Assembly: GCA_000349905.1 (NCBI GenBank) | Contig: KB722756.1 | Coordinates: forward strand, 331,145 to 395,144 | DNA length: 64,000 nt | DNA from: Volvariella volvacea V23 | Taxonomy: Eukaryota > Basidiomycota > Agaricomycetes > Agaricales > Pluteaceae | Direction of reading: 5' to 3' | Shown here: positions 49,169 to 61,200 of the stretch, one piece after another | Numbering within the stretch: position 1 is the first letter of the stretch | How the letters are laid out: every line of letters starts with the position of its first letter | The notes under the pieces: model-generated | Told to the model about the DNA's origin: nothing | Database searches by the model: none | Seen by the model: the letters and a program-made list of their open reading frames with translations, nothing else | Made by a program: the position numbers and the translations under genes

Positions 49169-52100
49169 TCTTGCTGCGGGGTGAAGTTGGTCGTCCCTGT
49201 TAATGATTTTACGTCGCGGTACTGTTTTCCAACAAGCGAGGTTTTGAGTCTGAGGTTTCGAGTCTTAAATGGGGAACGCGAGATTGTGCATATGAAGAAT
49301 GTTGAGCTTGGTAGCGTCGAGCGTCGGCGTAAGGACGACCAAGGGTGGGCACATCGCGACGGGTAAAATTACGTAATGCATGTGGCTGGAGTTGGGGACC
49401 TCCATCAACACCACCCTCTTCTCCGAAAAGCTACGCCCCTTCAATCAGCTGGAACTATGAAATTAAGTGCCCGTGTTTATAGGAATACGCCATCAGCTAA
49501 TATAACGCACTACTTTTTTTTGGTTATAATGGAGATAATGGAGCACTAAAATTCAGAGTCCTGGGACATTACATTACTCCGAGTCTCGGAGAAGAACTAT
49601 GCTTAGGCAGCTCTATGGCTCACAGATTAGGCCCCGAGATTAGCCAAACGAGGGTACTCCGTCAGTCTTGAACACTTTATGAATAGCTTCCAGCTGATGT
49701 GCGATGCAGCTCTCATCATGAACCAATAGTTCAAGTCCATTTCGCATGCAGCTGTCCACATATGTGCTCGCGGAGAAACCTCCCAACCGACGCCACGCCC
49801 TCAGAACGTGATGAAAGAGAAATGATTAAGAAGGGATAAGTTGTCATTTTTAGGTCAAGAGAATTGTGATGTCTATTATGGCACACTTAATGACTACTAA
49901 CAGGTAGTACGCCGATGTCGCCAAGTCAGCTACTGGTAGACTGGCATCACGTTTAAACAAAGAGTTGAACTATGAGTTGGCTGACTGTCCGCGTTTACGC
50001 CATATGTGAGATCATCTGCCTGTAACTGACTGATACACGCGCATATACGCGTGGCTCTCGCACGGCTACAGCAGGTCGCTTTCTCGAAGCCGCGAGCGTG
50101 CGGCAATCATCTAGTGATCCCGGCGTCATCGGTACCGTATTCTCCTAGTATCTTACTTATCGCGTTTGATACCCCCTCTTGATCTTCATTTATCGATACT
50201 AGCGAAATAGCACGGGTCCTGTTGCTTCGAGATATGTATGATGGCAGTATGCAAATGTCGATGCTGCTCAGGACGAAGGTATGAGAGAAACTGCGGGGTT
50301 ATAAGCGCAATTTGCCATGAGTCCTGGTGGACATATCCACAATCGGGAATTGTGTACAGATTCTGTACCTGACTTCTTACGGCGTTGGGACAAGAGCCAA
50401 TTGCACGAGGCATCTGCGTTTCTCGGGGTGATGCTATCAAAAAGGTTTGAGGTTTCCTTCTCTAGCTGTCCCCTTTCGTTAGGCTCTGTGAAATAGGCGT
50501 CATTTCCGATGTTCTTAAGGCTTGACATACGGAATTGAGTCAAGAAACTGATGTGAAGGTCACCAAGAGTGAATTAAAAGAGCTCCAATACAATGCACCG
50601 GTGAGTCGACGATTATATTTATTCATTGTCCTGTGTTGTCAGTTTGATTGCTATTCGGCTTGGTTGACCTGCGGTGTATCCTTTAGACTGAGGCGATAAT
50701 GACTATTATCCGCCACCCAGTGCACATAAAATGTTGTACTGCTGCTCCTCTGCCAGTGGTCACTTATGAAACCTTATTGCATGGATAGTTCCGCCGATCT
50801 TTTACACGTGTTGCGAGACGAGTAACAAAATGCATTTAACGATTTGCCATTCCCAAGGGAGATATACTCCGTCACCTCACCGTCATTTGCCGTTTGACGT
50901 TAATCTTCCTGCTTCCGAAAGTTTGGGCAAAGGACAGATGTTAGCCAAATCTTTCAGTTGTCATCGGTTCGGCAAGTGACAGTGGCCGTTGTCTTGGGTG
51001 CATGTTTCCTCCTGGTACTTCGGCTGATTTGTGTCGCAGAATCATTCAGTCTATTCGTGGAATAATAGATCGCAACTGAACGCGTATGCCTGCTGATGAT
51101 TCTCCCGTCGTTTATTCAAGCCTTAGGTCCTGCAACGTCGGAATCCGATAAAACGAAATCACAAGACAAACAGTAGTTGAAAATTACGAATGAGAAGCGT
51201 AAACTAGTTTCTTCAGGGTAATCCGAGCTCATTCCTAAGCTAACCTAACATGGCGCCTGTCTGAATGACATCGTTCCTCTTCAGGACAATTGTCACCCTG
51301 TTTTCTCTTGCGTCCGCCGCGCATCAGAGATTTTACCGCCTTTGGGGGAGAGGGCTGGCTTGCGACGAGAACACTATGCAGTATACAACATTGAGAGACT
51401 TTCCACCAGAACATTCATCTCCTGCGATTTCCGCACAATACTATAATCGCGTCATATCAAAGTGTTTCCATGCTAGCGCTTTGTCAATCCTTTCAAGATG
51501 ACTGATTCAGGTGTGTGCTATTTTCCTTTCACTTTTCCAGAACTACTTTGGAACAAAATTAAGGGTCGCTTGGCCGCAGCCTCAAGCCACCCTTGCGATG
51601 CTCATCCAGCATGTGGGGCTATCGAGCCTTTCCACGTGGCGGTTGACATACCTACTGCAGAAATCTAATTAGGGTTATGCCAGACGCAGTTCCAAGGTAC
51701 GGATGTCACCCAGGATCACGCTGTTAGCAGCTAGAACTCCTCTTCCCTGCATCATTTTACCCAAGGCTTATATTGCTGTCATCGTTATGGCCTCGAGAAC
51801 CACAATGAGACTCTTTAGGGGATAGATCTGTCGCGGAAGGATGACTTTGCACGGGTAGGAGCTCATACTGAATCCTCACCATGAAGGGAAGTGTCGTATA
51901 TTCTTTTGGCTTAACTCCGCAAAGGGCCTCGAGGCACGAACGCCTGTTGCCTAGCTGAGCCAAGAATGGACCAAGTATTGAAGTCAATCTTGTTTCTCGT
52001 CCAATGTCCTCGTTGAACAGCTTTCTTGAGAACCACAACCCTATATTCAGGCTTTGCTAGTGTTTGTACGAAAAGATGTCAGGGACGATGGAGTGGTATG

Positions 52101-52370
52101 ATATGTATCCATGAGTAAGTATGATTGATTTTCCACCAGAATGAATTCACCCCTGTGGACGCATGTCATATTGAAGTGACCAGCCACAACCCATATTCAG
52201 CTTTTTGGCCTGATTGTAATAATTGATCCGTGCGAACAGGCTTGCCTTTTCCCCATTTACCTGTTTCCAGGCTGCTATCTATCGAAATCCTCCTGTTTAA
52301 ACATTGGCCACAGACATCCGTCATCTCCTTACTTTGGTTGGCCCACTTCCTCCTCATCCGTATCTTTCTC
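49169..52370. other. 3.2-kb divergent intergenic region
   Basis: The TFIIIC gene reads leftward and the F-box gene rightward from this region, so both promoters lie here. No conserved gene is seen. A 78-codon plus-strand ORF at 51265-51501 starts with a signal-peptide-like MTSFLFRTIVTLFSLASAA but has no other support. Minus-strand open frames at 50186-50543 and 51757-52038 show no family. Confidence 0.45.
51265..51501 (+). CDS. Possible small secreted protein, 78 aa (weak)
   Basis: A single open frame begins MTSFLFRTIVTLFSLASAAH, a plausible signal peptide with cleavage after ASA. Sixty residues without recognisable motif and two Cys follow. No splice sites are needed. Support is limited to the N-terminus. 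Confidence 0.2.
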   Translation: MTSFLFRTIVTLFSLASAAHQRFYRLWGRGLACDENTMQYTTLRDFPPEHSSPAISAQYYNRVISKCFHASALSILSR

Positions 52371-54816
52371 ATGCACGAACAATCTTTTTGGTACAGTGAA
52401 CACTACCCGCCCTCAGGCTATGCACCAGCAGTATCGAATGATTGTCATTGGAACCCACAGCCACCTTCACTACCACAAACCTATGCAATGCCAGCCTACT
52501 CCTCGTTTCTGAATCTCAATACCGACATCTTGGCGCTCATCGCCGAGTTTCTCGTTTCACCTCCTTACCGTGCGCCAAAAGGAACAAGTTTCTATCCCCA
52601 GCGAAAGCCGTCAGAGCTCAAAGCCCTCGCAACGACTTGTCGAGGTATCCGCAACGCACTTCTTCCTTGGCTTTTCGACACCATCATATGGCCCGGTAAA
52701 AACAAGCAATCTGAGCCAGAAATAACACCCGCAGATGGCCGTAATTTCCTCATTATCAAAGTTAGATACCCTGACTTACCGCGATATGCGTTGCCGCACG
52801 TTTGGTGAGTTTCATCGTCGTTGAGGGCTTTACAATTGTGGCGTATTCACAAATAGCTTGAATCTTGAATGTCTATTCCATTTGCCGCGATAAAACACCC
52901 ATAAAACATTTCCTCGACTACATCGTGCTTCTCGGCTTCTTTCATTGGAATTCACCCAACGTATGTCATACTCGGGTTTATGATGGAAACTCTTACAGTC
53001 ACCTCATCGTTCAAAGTGACCAGAACTTTGTCGTCGATGATCTCATTCAATGCATACCACAGATGACCCGACTTTCCTCATGCGTATTCGACTGCAGACT
53101 TCCTCTCCCTCACGAGCTTATCCAGGTCGTTCTGCTATCACCTACCCTCGAACGCATTCAGTTTCTCCAAACGCCCTTAGATTTCAACGTCGACCGCTTG
53201 AGTGTCTATAGAAGGGGCTGTCGGGAGCTCGTGTTGCGTCCAGCGTCGGGTCACCACAGAATCAACGGCGGGATTCCTATAAACTCCGCTAATCTAACGC
53301 CAGACCTCGCTATGCTCTTGAGGAACCCAAGCATCCCATGGATGGAGGAGAAGATAAGCGGTGCAGAAATGAGGAGGAGGGGTGAAGCGAGAACCACTCT
53401 TTATTTCCTTCTCCCCCATCTTACCCCACCACTCGTACGACTGGAGATTGATGGTGCTCTCATGCCTTGGATCTTGTTGCCAAAGCTTACATGGCCTCGT
53501 CTTGAAACGCTCATTCTGTCCGGCGAGCACCCAATAATCTCGAATGCAAAGCAATTCCCCAGTCAACCCAGCTCTGTCCAGCAATCTTTTCCACCTCAGA
53601 TGCAAGAAAATACGCAACCAGGACCAGCTAATCAGATCCCCTTGATTACACTCCTCGGTGGTATGAGGGAGCTGAAGAACCTTCAATTCAGATGGATACA
53701 CAACCCCCAACGCAGATTCTATATCATGGAGCCCAAAAATCGCCCACACCCCGGCCCCCCACTACCCCAAGGAGTACCACACACACCACTCTCCGCAGAT
53801 CCCACAAATCCATTCAACCCGGGCCACTCGTCGCCCCTGATGCTACCAGGATCTACCCCACCCGGGCTCCTACCAACATCCTCTCCCTCACTAGCCACTC
53901 CACCCCTCGCCCGTCCTGGTCTCTCCACCGCCTTTCCTCATCTAAAATCGCTCACCCTCTCCAATCCGGCCGAAGACGATGACTGCTTCGCTAACCTGCC
54001 TCCATCACTAGAATATCTCTATCTCCCCATAATCACGCGCGCAAGTGTTCGTCCAAACGGCATTACACCGCAAGCTCTCGCCCGAATTCTGACTGCCGTC
54101 AAACAATGTCCACTGCAACTTCGTGGGATACAGTTGACGCTGCACAACCATCTCCCGACGCCCAAGCTATTCGGGGGGCTGGCTTCATGCTTGCCTTATC
54201 TGCGGACTATGGAGATTGGCGTGATGTGCTACGACGGTCGAAGGGATGCAGGAGAATGGGTGAGTTCTATCCTTTCCAACACCCTTCTACCCCACCCCGC
54301 CCCGCCTCCCTTCCACCCTGCATCTATTCTTAATCTAACCACTCCACCCGTCCTCACACACGACCTTCTAACGCTCTCTCTCTCACCCACCTCTCTCACC
54401 AGGCCGCCTACGTCGAAGCGATCCGCAACTTCCCCCACCTCATCGGGCTCAACATCGCCGTCCCCTTCCCGCACAACAACACCCGCGTCGGCTGCCTCGG
54501 CAGCGACCCCGAGGAATACAGGTTCGCGCACTACCTCGCCACGCACCTGCCCAACCTCCAATACGTCGCGCTCCAGTCCGTCGCAAAGCTCTACGACACG
54601 GACTCGCCCGCGTTTGCGTATCCTCCGGGTAATCCCAGCCAGGCTTGGGTCGGCGAGTGGAATAATTGGAGTAGGTATGATGTGTATAGGAGGAGGGTTG
54701 CGGTACCGGGACCGGGGGGCGGCATGGGGATGGGGATGGGAGGAGGCTGGATTCCGATGGTGGATGTGAGGTGGAATGAGGCGTATACGATGACCTCGCC
54801 CTCATCCAACGCCTGA
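52371..54816 (+). CDS. F-box / leucine-repeat-like protein with Pro-rich insert
   Basis: The first exon (from ATG at 52371) encodes LNLNTDILALIAEFLVSPPY, then SELKALATTCRGIRNALLPW, a typical Agaricomycete F-box region. The second carries long leucine-rich text (HLIVQSDQNFVVDDLIQCIP, SPTLERIQFLQTPLDF, LTPPLVRLEIDGALMPWIL, LETLILSGE). A Pro/Ser/Thr-rich stretch of about 90 residues follows (53730-53930), then more repeats up to DAGEW. After an intron (about 54258-54402) the last exon runs from AAYVEAIRNFPHLIGLNIAV to MTSPSSNA and TGA at 54814-54816. The junction between exons 1 and 2 is unresolved. Donor GTGAGT lies at 52805, and the only in-frame acceptor I find is CTTACAG at 52998, because a stop at 52859 blocks the nearer one. 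A role as an SCF adaptor is inferred from the F-box only. Confidence 0.75.
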
Positions 54817-55224
54817 TTCAAAGCTTGGCTTTCTTTCTTTCCTTCTTTCTGTCTTCTTTTTTTCTCTGGATTTGGGTTTGGATTCGGGATAAGAATCAGG
54901 ATTCTACCGATGGATTGATCGTCTGGAGGACGTACACTAGAGCATGTCATGCAACGACACTGGCATACTTAATGCGTGGTATACGGTACAAAGGCACAGG
55001 GACAGTCGATTGCGGTGCAATTCGCGATACATCTGTATGTAGAGGTACTTGGATAGTAGTAGCAGTCGATCATGTTGTAGCAAACGAACTAGGACAAGAA
55101 ACACGAAAAAATGCCTTGCAATCTAGAACGAAAAGAATCGTTTTCATAATTGACATCAAATATGCAAAATAGTGTCCCGAGGTACGGAATGGAGACCACA
55201 GATGCGGTGCGATTTGGTACAGCA

Positions 55225-55283
55225 ATCATTAGTCATCACCATTGCCACCGTCGTCATCGCCGCTATCATCGTCGCGGTCGCGA
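55225..55283. repeat. Trinucleotide-rich tract just 3' of ORC5
   Basis: A run of ATC/GTC/GCC triplets (CATCACCATTGCCACCGTCG and onward) abuts the ORC5 stop in the presumed 3' UTR. It is a simple-sequence tract with no inferred role. Confidence 0.5.
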
Positions 55284-57207
55284 TCATAGTGGATCCCACA
55301 TGAGGTCGTTCAAAGGAGTGTCCAGGTGTCTAGCCAGAACGAGCGCAACATTATACGATATCCCACACTTGAACGTAGGTGGGCCATCGAGTTTGTCATT
55401 TGGTGATGTTCGATACAGAAGATGCATTTTTGTGAGTTCCATTACCTGGTGGTGCATGAGATGTTAGCAAACTAGATCCCAAGAAAGAATGAAAGGAACA
55501 AAAAATGAAGGGGAGGGAATGAAAGAAACGACAGAAAAGAGGACAAGAAAGAAAGGACAGAAGTAAAGACGAACCGAAGAGAAAATCCCAACTCTACTCG
55601 TCTCCATATCCGTGTATTCTCCTGGAATAGTATACTGAGGTGCAAGTGGTCTAACATCCGCATCGTTCTCTTCCAACAATGCGCCAAGGATAGCGATCAA
55701 CCTATCCAACGGGAAAGGCTGGGGCCCAGCTAATCGCTGCGGTATCTACAAAAACATGGGTCTCAGTACCCATACATTGCGCACTGTCATCAACATACCT
55801 TTGCGGGACCAGATCTTTGCTTCCCACTCGCCTTCGCAACGCGCCTCTTCCTCTTCTTCTCATCCAGCCCTCTTCCAAACATCCGTATATCCGATTTGGC
55901 AGGATTAGTTGAAGCAATGAACGCAGCTACCAGGATGAACTGCGATATCCTAGGTAGAGCCAACACGCCCTTTTCCAGATCTGCCGACGATCGCGGTTGG
56001 ACTTTCGCTTTTTGCAAGCCCCCAACACCTGGAATCTGGGAGAGGAGATCGGGCTCTGGGTTGTTATCCAGACTCCAATCTAGGGCATTTGTTATTCTCG
56101 GGTACAGCTGCTCCATTGCGCCCGTGAAAGACGAAGCAAAGATTTTGGAGAGCCGCAGACGAACATCTTCTGTAGGCGGTGAAAGAGACTGAGCCAGTTC
56201 CTCTTCTGTTAGAGCGCCCTCCCCTCCGAACTGTTCGGTGTATTGTTGTCTGTGGAGGTCTAGGAAAGGTTGAACGAACCCTGGCCAGCGTGCAGCGGCA
56301 ATGTACTGTAGTTCATCCGGGTCGTGGACGAAGGGATAGCAGATATCGCACAGGGTTGAGATGAAGTGGCTCCATAGGTTTGATAGGTTTGGATGGTATG
56401 GGTTTAGGGTTTCGGTGGGCTGGGTGGATGAGAGAACGGAGAAATAGGTGGATAGCCGTTTGACGATGACTAGGATGAATTAATGAGTGGTGGTGAATGG
56501 AGGCAGGGGTGCGTACCTTCTTTAGATGGGGGTGGGACGTCGATGAAGTAGGGATCAGGTGCCGTACCCATTGCTGGGCGAATGTCCTCCCAGGGCGCCT
56601 CTGAGATGAATATTACGCATATATCGACTTGAGTCTGGAGGGTATCTGTTAGGGCGACGAAAGAGAAGAAAATATGCTAACGTACCAACTCTCCAAGTCT
56701 TGTTAGAGGGACAATCAGGTCTGGCAAGTTATTCAGTCTCTCGGCTCTGTCAATCACAATGACCATCCGGACATCCTGAGCAGTGTCTCTCTGCTTTCCT
56801 TTTCTCTTCTTCTTATCCTTACTCGCACTTTCGTTCACCGTATGTGAGTGAACAGCGCGTATGCCATGCAAAAACCCATCCAAAGAATCATTCCATCTTC
56901 CTCCTTCCAGCTCGCTTCCCCAATTCGCACAACCGTCCTCCCACTCCGGTGTCCACTGCGCTAGTGTATTTATCACACTATCATAGAATATGCGCGGAGA
57001 GTAGCACAAAATTGGGTCTACCCGTGCGAAGCGAAACCTTGTTTGCCCGTCCGACGGCAGCTGGTCGAGGATTGCAGCGACAAGAGACGATGCAAGAGAC
57101 GGAGAGGCATAGTTGTTGAGATAGATGAAGGGAGGAGGGCCAAATTCGAGCAGAGTGCCTAGCTCTTCGACGAGACTCTCATAGCCCAGCGTGGCAGAGT
57201 TTTGCAT
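55284..57207 (-). CDS. ORC5: Origin recognition complex subunit 5
   Basis: ORC marks replication origins and loads the MCM helicase. The product starts MQNSATLGYESLVEELGTLL at 57207, then PPPFIYLNNYASPSLASSLV and VRMVIVIDRAERLNNLPDLI (Walker B-like region). Following exons give DICVIFISEAPWEDIRPAMG, RLSTYFSVLSSTQPTETLNP and the ORC5 C-terminal domain: LALPRISQFILVAAFIASTN, PAKSDIRMFGRG. It ends CGISYNVALVLARHLDTPLN and DLMWDPL, stop at 55284. About five introns occur; the last (about 55458-55587) is very pyrimidine-rich on the coding strand. I see no Walker A (GxxGxGK) where it would lie, just before the YLNNYASPS segment. The frame stays open upstream to an ATG at 57453, adding 82 codons, but family proteins usually start near GYESLVEEL, so I prefer 57207. 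Confidence 0.9.
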
Positions 57208-58258
57208 CTTGCGCACTGGAGGGGGTGCGTGACAGCATACCATGCGTGTCACGGCACGTGCTGTTATTCCGCGTGATGTGGGCCTCTTTCGCACCACGAC
57301 GCTGCCAAGTCCATGTATCGACCAATACTCGTCCAAATTAGCAGGACATCTGGGTGACCTGCTCAAGCATTTGGCTGTACAGCTGAAAATGCACAAGGGG
57401 TGACTTGGGAACGCCGCAATCTCCGCGACCAAGGTGCTCAAATTTCCGCTCAATACTATACTTGGCTTTTGCCCTTAATCATACTACAAAGACGAGCGTG
57501 ATTTGTACACGTCGAACGCGTTGTAAGTCATTATCTATTTACGTTGGTCTTGCCCTTCTGATGCATGGCTCTTATGAATCACAAGGTGTCCACCCTATAC
57601 CGTTTCTAGCACAGCACAGTCCTGACCAGGACAGTAAAGCATCCGAAGCGCTTCCTACACGTTGCGGGTCTTCATTTCTGTACAGCTTGGACGTAAGCCT
57701 ACATATATCGATTGGATTGATTGCGCTTGCCTCCTATCCCCGAATCGAGGGAATCACCCTCACACAATAGCTCTGCACCACGGGTGGTGGGACATTTGGG
57801 TGAGTTGGAATGATTCTGAGTATCATTTCCACGTTTACGCCCTGCATACGAAGTGACTCTAAGCGTCATTGGCATCGAAGGACTTCGAGTGGGAACTCAG
57901 AGAAGCTCTCATTATCAGGAGTTAAATCCGGAGGAACTGACTCCATCATTGTACTTCGTGATGGAATCCCTTCCATTTTCCTACAGCAAGTCGAAATGTG
58001 ATGACTTGCTTTACGGGTTTGTGATGACGATTTGGCCGGGTTGTCTGCATGTTCAATTGTGATTCGGCTGTGGAACGCAACCATAATGATGAGAATCTAT
58101 TGATTGCTGTCTGAACATCGACAGGATTGCAAGGACCCTAATTCTGTGTGGCGTGTGAATGGGCTCGTCGTCGGTTAGCATGTGTTGAACACTTCAATCC
58201 CTTCATGTTCCTCCAGCTCCCTTAGAACGTCCCATATACCCAGTCTCGTCCTGCCTTA
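57208..58258. promoter_or_regulatory. Divergent promoter region between ORC5 and the F-box/WD40 gene
   Basis: ORC5 reads leftward and the F-box/WD40 gene rightward from this 1.05-kb segment. The ORC5-proximal part is open in the ORC5 frame up to 57453 and could be a 5' leader or an N-terminal extension. No specific binding site is claimed. Confidence 0.5.
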
Positions 58259-61200
58259 ATGCCTAGCAAACCCCCTAATGCCCCCTCGGAAGCCTCAGCG
58301 AGATACTCTCTCACCGCCAAATCCACCGCGTTGAGCAACTCCATCTCCACCGGCTCCAGATCAAGCTATGGCCACAAACCACGGGCGTCCTCCACGACCT
58401 CATTGTCCACTTTAGCTAGTGGAAGTGTCACCGTCCGGACCAGCAACAGGCAGAGCACCCCGAAGCGTTCGCCCGACGAAACGCCAAGACCATTGTTGTC
58501 AAAGCGGTCGTCAATGTCCAACCTCCATTCGATGATGTCCACTCCAAGTCTCTCCCGCCGCATCTCTGGCCCCCTGCCGAAAATATCTCGCTCAAGCTTA
58601 GACGGAGGAAGACAGTCTCCCGTGAAGCATCGCATGTTACCCGGCAAGACAGTGCCAAAACCGGTGCCCTCAATAGCAGAAGAATCTGCGCCTGGCACGC
58701 GCACAAATTCATTCCCCACAACCTCCCCGCCTTCAGACGTTTTTGGTCCAAAGAGTGGTCAACCTCCAGAATCGCCTATACGCGTGCGTATGACGCCACC
58801 ACACAGAAGCAACACGATGGAAACTACAGGTGCAGGTGCAGATGCCAACGTAGGAGGTTCACCTCTACCCGCTGCACCTTCCGCCCAAACCACGGGTTCT
58901 CCAACCATCAACCTCACTTCTGCATCTCCCCAACCAAAAGTTAGAGCCATTTCACAGTTTACACCGCAGAAAGCCCCATCGTTCATCAGCAACCATAACT
59001 CTACCGGTGAAGCTATCAGCAATGGCAGTTTAGGAGTAGGAGGAGGGGGCACTTCTGCTACTCTCACGCCAGCAAAGTCTGTTTCAAAGCAACAGCCTTC
59101 GTCGGCCCAAAAGCTTAGAAACGGGTCTGGAGCTTCTGCTCTCGCGATCAACCCTTCAAGTACGACCACGCCCTGGTCTCCCCCAGAGAAAGGTCAGAGA
59201 ACCACCTCCACTGCTGCCCTTTCAGCTGTCAGCGGCGTCGTCCCTGGGATGGACGGACCCTTTGATCTGGCTTCGATTAAAAACGCTGGAGAGGACGGTC
59301 CGCTTTCTGTTTGGGATGACGGAGACATGACGATGGAGATGGTGACTGATATTAACGACGGACAAGTCGATGAGGAGGTATGCATACGTTTTCCTCCCCC
59401 AATCCCACTCAGCTACCCCTTCTCGTCTCCATTTTTCTTATTCCTATCCGCGACTCTGAGCTAAAAATGCCCCCGTCCCCCCCTCCTGAACCACCTTGCA
59501 CAGATGAACGGCGCACTCATGTCCGTCCTCGACATGCACACCCGCAAAATCCTGCACTACAAACGTCTCCTCGAACGCGCCCAGGCCTCCGCTGCAGCTC
59601 AATTGCACGCTCTCCAAGCCGAAGTCCGCATCCTCCGCGAAAGCAGCCAAAAGGGTGGGCCGCAGAACGAGCAAATGCGGGCTCTGGAGGCCGAACTCGA
59701 TCCTGGGCTGTGCGTGTGTGGCGGGAAGAAGAGGAAAGGGTATTGGAGTGGGTATAGGGATAGGGACGGGGATGATAGTGAGGGAGAGGATGTTGATTTG
59801 GGTAAGGCGTTGAGGGGGGATGGGAATGGAGAGTTTAGCGAGAAGGAGGTGAGGAAGGCGTTGAGGAAGCTTAGTAGAGATGAAAGGATGAGACTGTAAG
59901 TCGCTCTTCCAACGCATGAACAGTTAGTAATGGCCGTCGTCTATTCTCTTTTTCAGAATCGCTATTATTCTTGATTGTAAGCAATGATCCATCTCTTTCG
60001 TTGTGCGTTCTGATCTTGCGTCTCTAGCATGTATGCCAGGAGACATCCGTCTGCAAATCGCCCTATTAGAAAAGTACGCTAAATCCACCTTTGATATTAT
60101 CGGCCACCTTGCACCCAATCTCGTTTTTATGATTCTGAAACAACTCACCGTTCGCGAGCTCGTCAACTTGGAGACGGTACGTGTTTTGTTGATCTTGATG
60201 AGGATGACGTTGGGACCAAATCTATGCGCTTTAGGTTTCAAAGAAGTGGCAGGAAGTGGTGCATCTTCCTGCTCTTTGGCGGTATCACTGTCTGCGTATC
60301 ACTGCTACGGATCCTATGCCCCTCAAACCCCCTACATCACCGGAAGGATGGTAGGCACCTTCACATCCACTCATCAACCACCATCCGCCAACATCTTTTC
60401 TCTTTCTCAAGGGAATCTCTATACCGCTCTCTGCACCACAGAGAATCAAACTTCCACCACGCCCTACCTCAAAGTATTCGCTTCCTCAACGGACACACCA
60501 ACTTCTGTACAACATTGCTCTTGAGGGGTAAACGTCTCATCAGTGGAAGCTATGACGAAACAATCAGGTTCTGGGACATCGAGACGGGCAAGATGCTGCA
60601 ATGTCTGCAAGTCAAGAAACCCGTTAGCTGCGTTGATTTCTTGGCTGACGAAGGTCAGTCGTGCCCCTCTTTTTTGTTGTGGCACTCGTGTGATTGACGG
60701 GTTGTTTCGTTGTCGTCGTCGTCACTTTAGAGGTGTTCGTTGTCGGGTTCCACGACGTCGGGTAAGTATGCCAAGTTCCCCATACCCCACAGTCGCTAAC
60801 CAGATATCTTACGTTATTCTTTAGCCGCGTGCATCTATACTCCTCTTTGACCTACAGCCCGCTTCAGCAACTAGCCGGCCATCTAAATGGCATCCGCGCC
60901 GTCGCGCTTTCTTCTAGAAATCTCGTCTCGGCAGGTGCAGACAAAGCACTAGTATGCTGGGACTGGAGAGCCGGGACCAAGATCGTTAGATTTGGACAGC
61001 AGACGACCATCAATATTGGTGTGCAGATTATCGCGGGAGAGAATAGGGAGGACGGGGAGAGGGTTGTCAGTGTGACGATTGACGGGATTGTGAGAGTGTT
61101 TTCTATCAGTAAGTGCATTGTGTTCTGCATTCTCCTTTATGAGGATGTAGGGCTGATTGGTGGACGTTTTTGTGTAGATCGAAGGGAGATGATTTCGCAG

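Noticed and set aside
53294..53749. 151-codon minus-strand ORF within the second F-box gene
   Set aside because: Antisense of a leucine-rich coding exon; the sense strand gives the recognisable repeats.
54229..54950. Overlapping minus-strand ORFs rich in Arg, Pro and Gly
   Set aside because: GC-rich antisense of the last F-box exon and its pyrimidine-rich 3' flank; low-complexity translation.
57208..57453. Extended N-terminus of ORC5 from ATG at 57453
   Set aside because: The added 82 residues look unlike the family and precede the usual family start; kept only as an alternative.
60003..60524. 173-codon ORF as a separate gene starting at the F-box
   Set aside because: It runs through two introns into the wrong frame, and the F-box joins in frame to the upstream coiled-coil exons.
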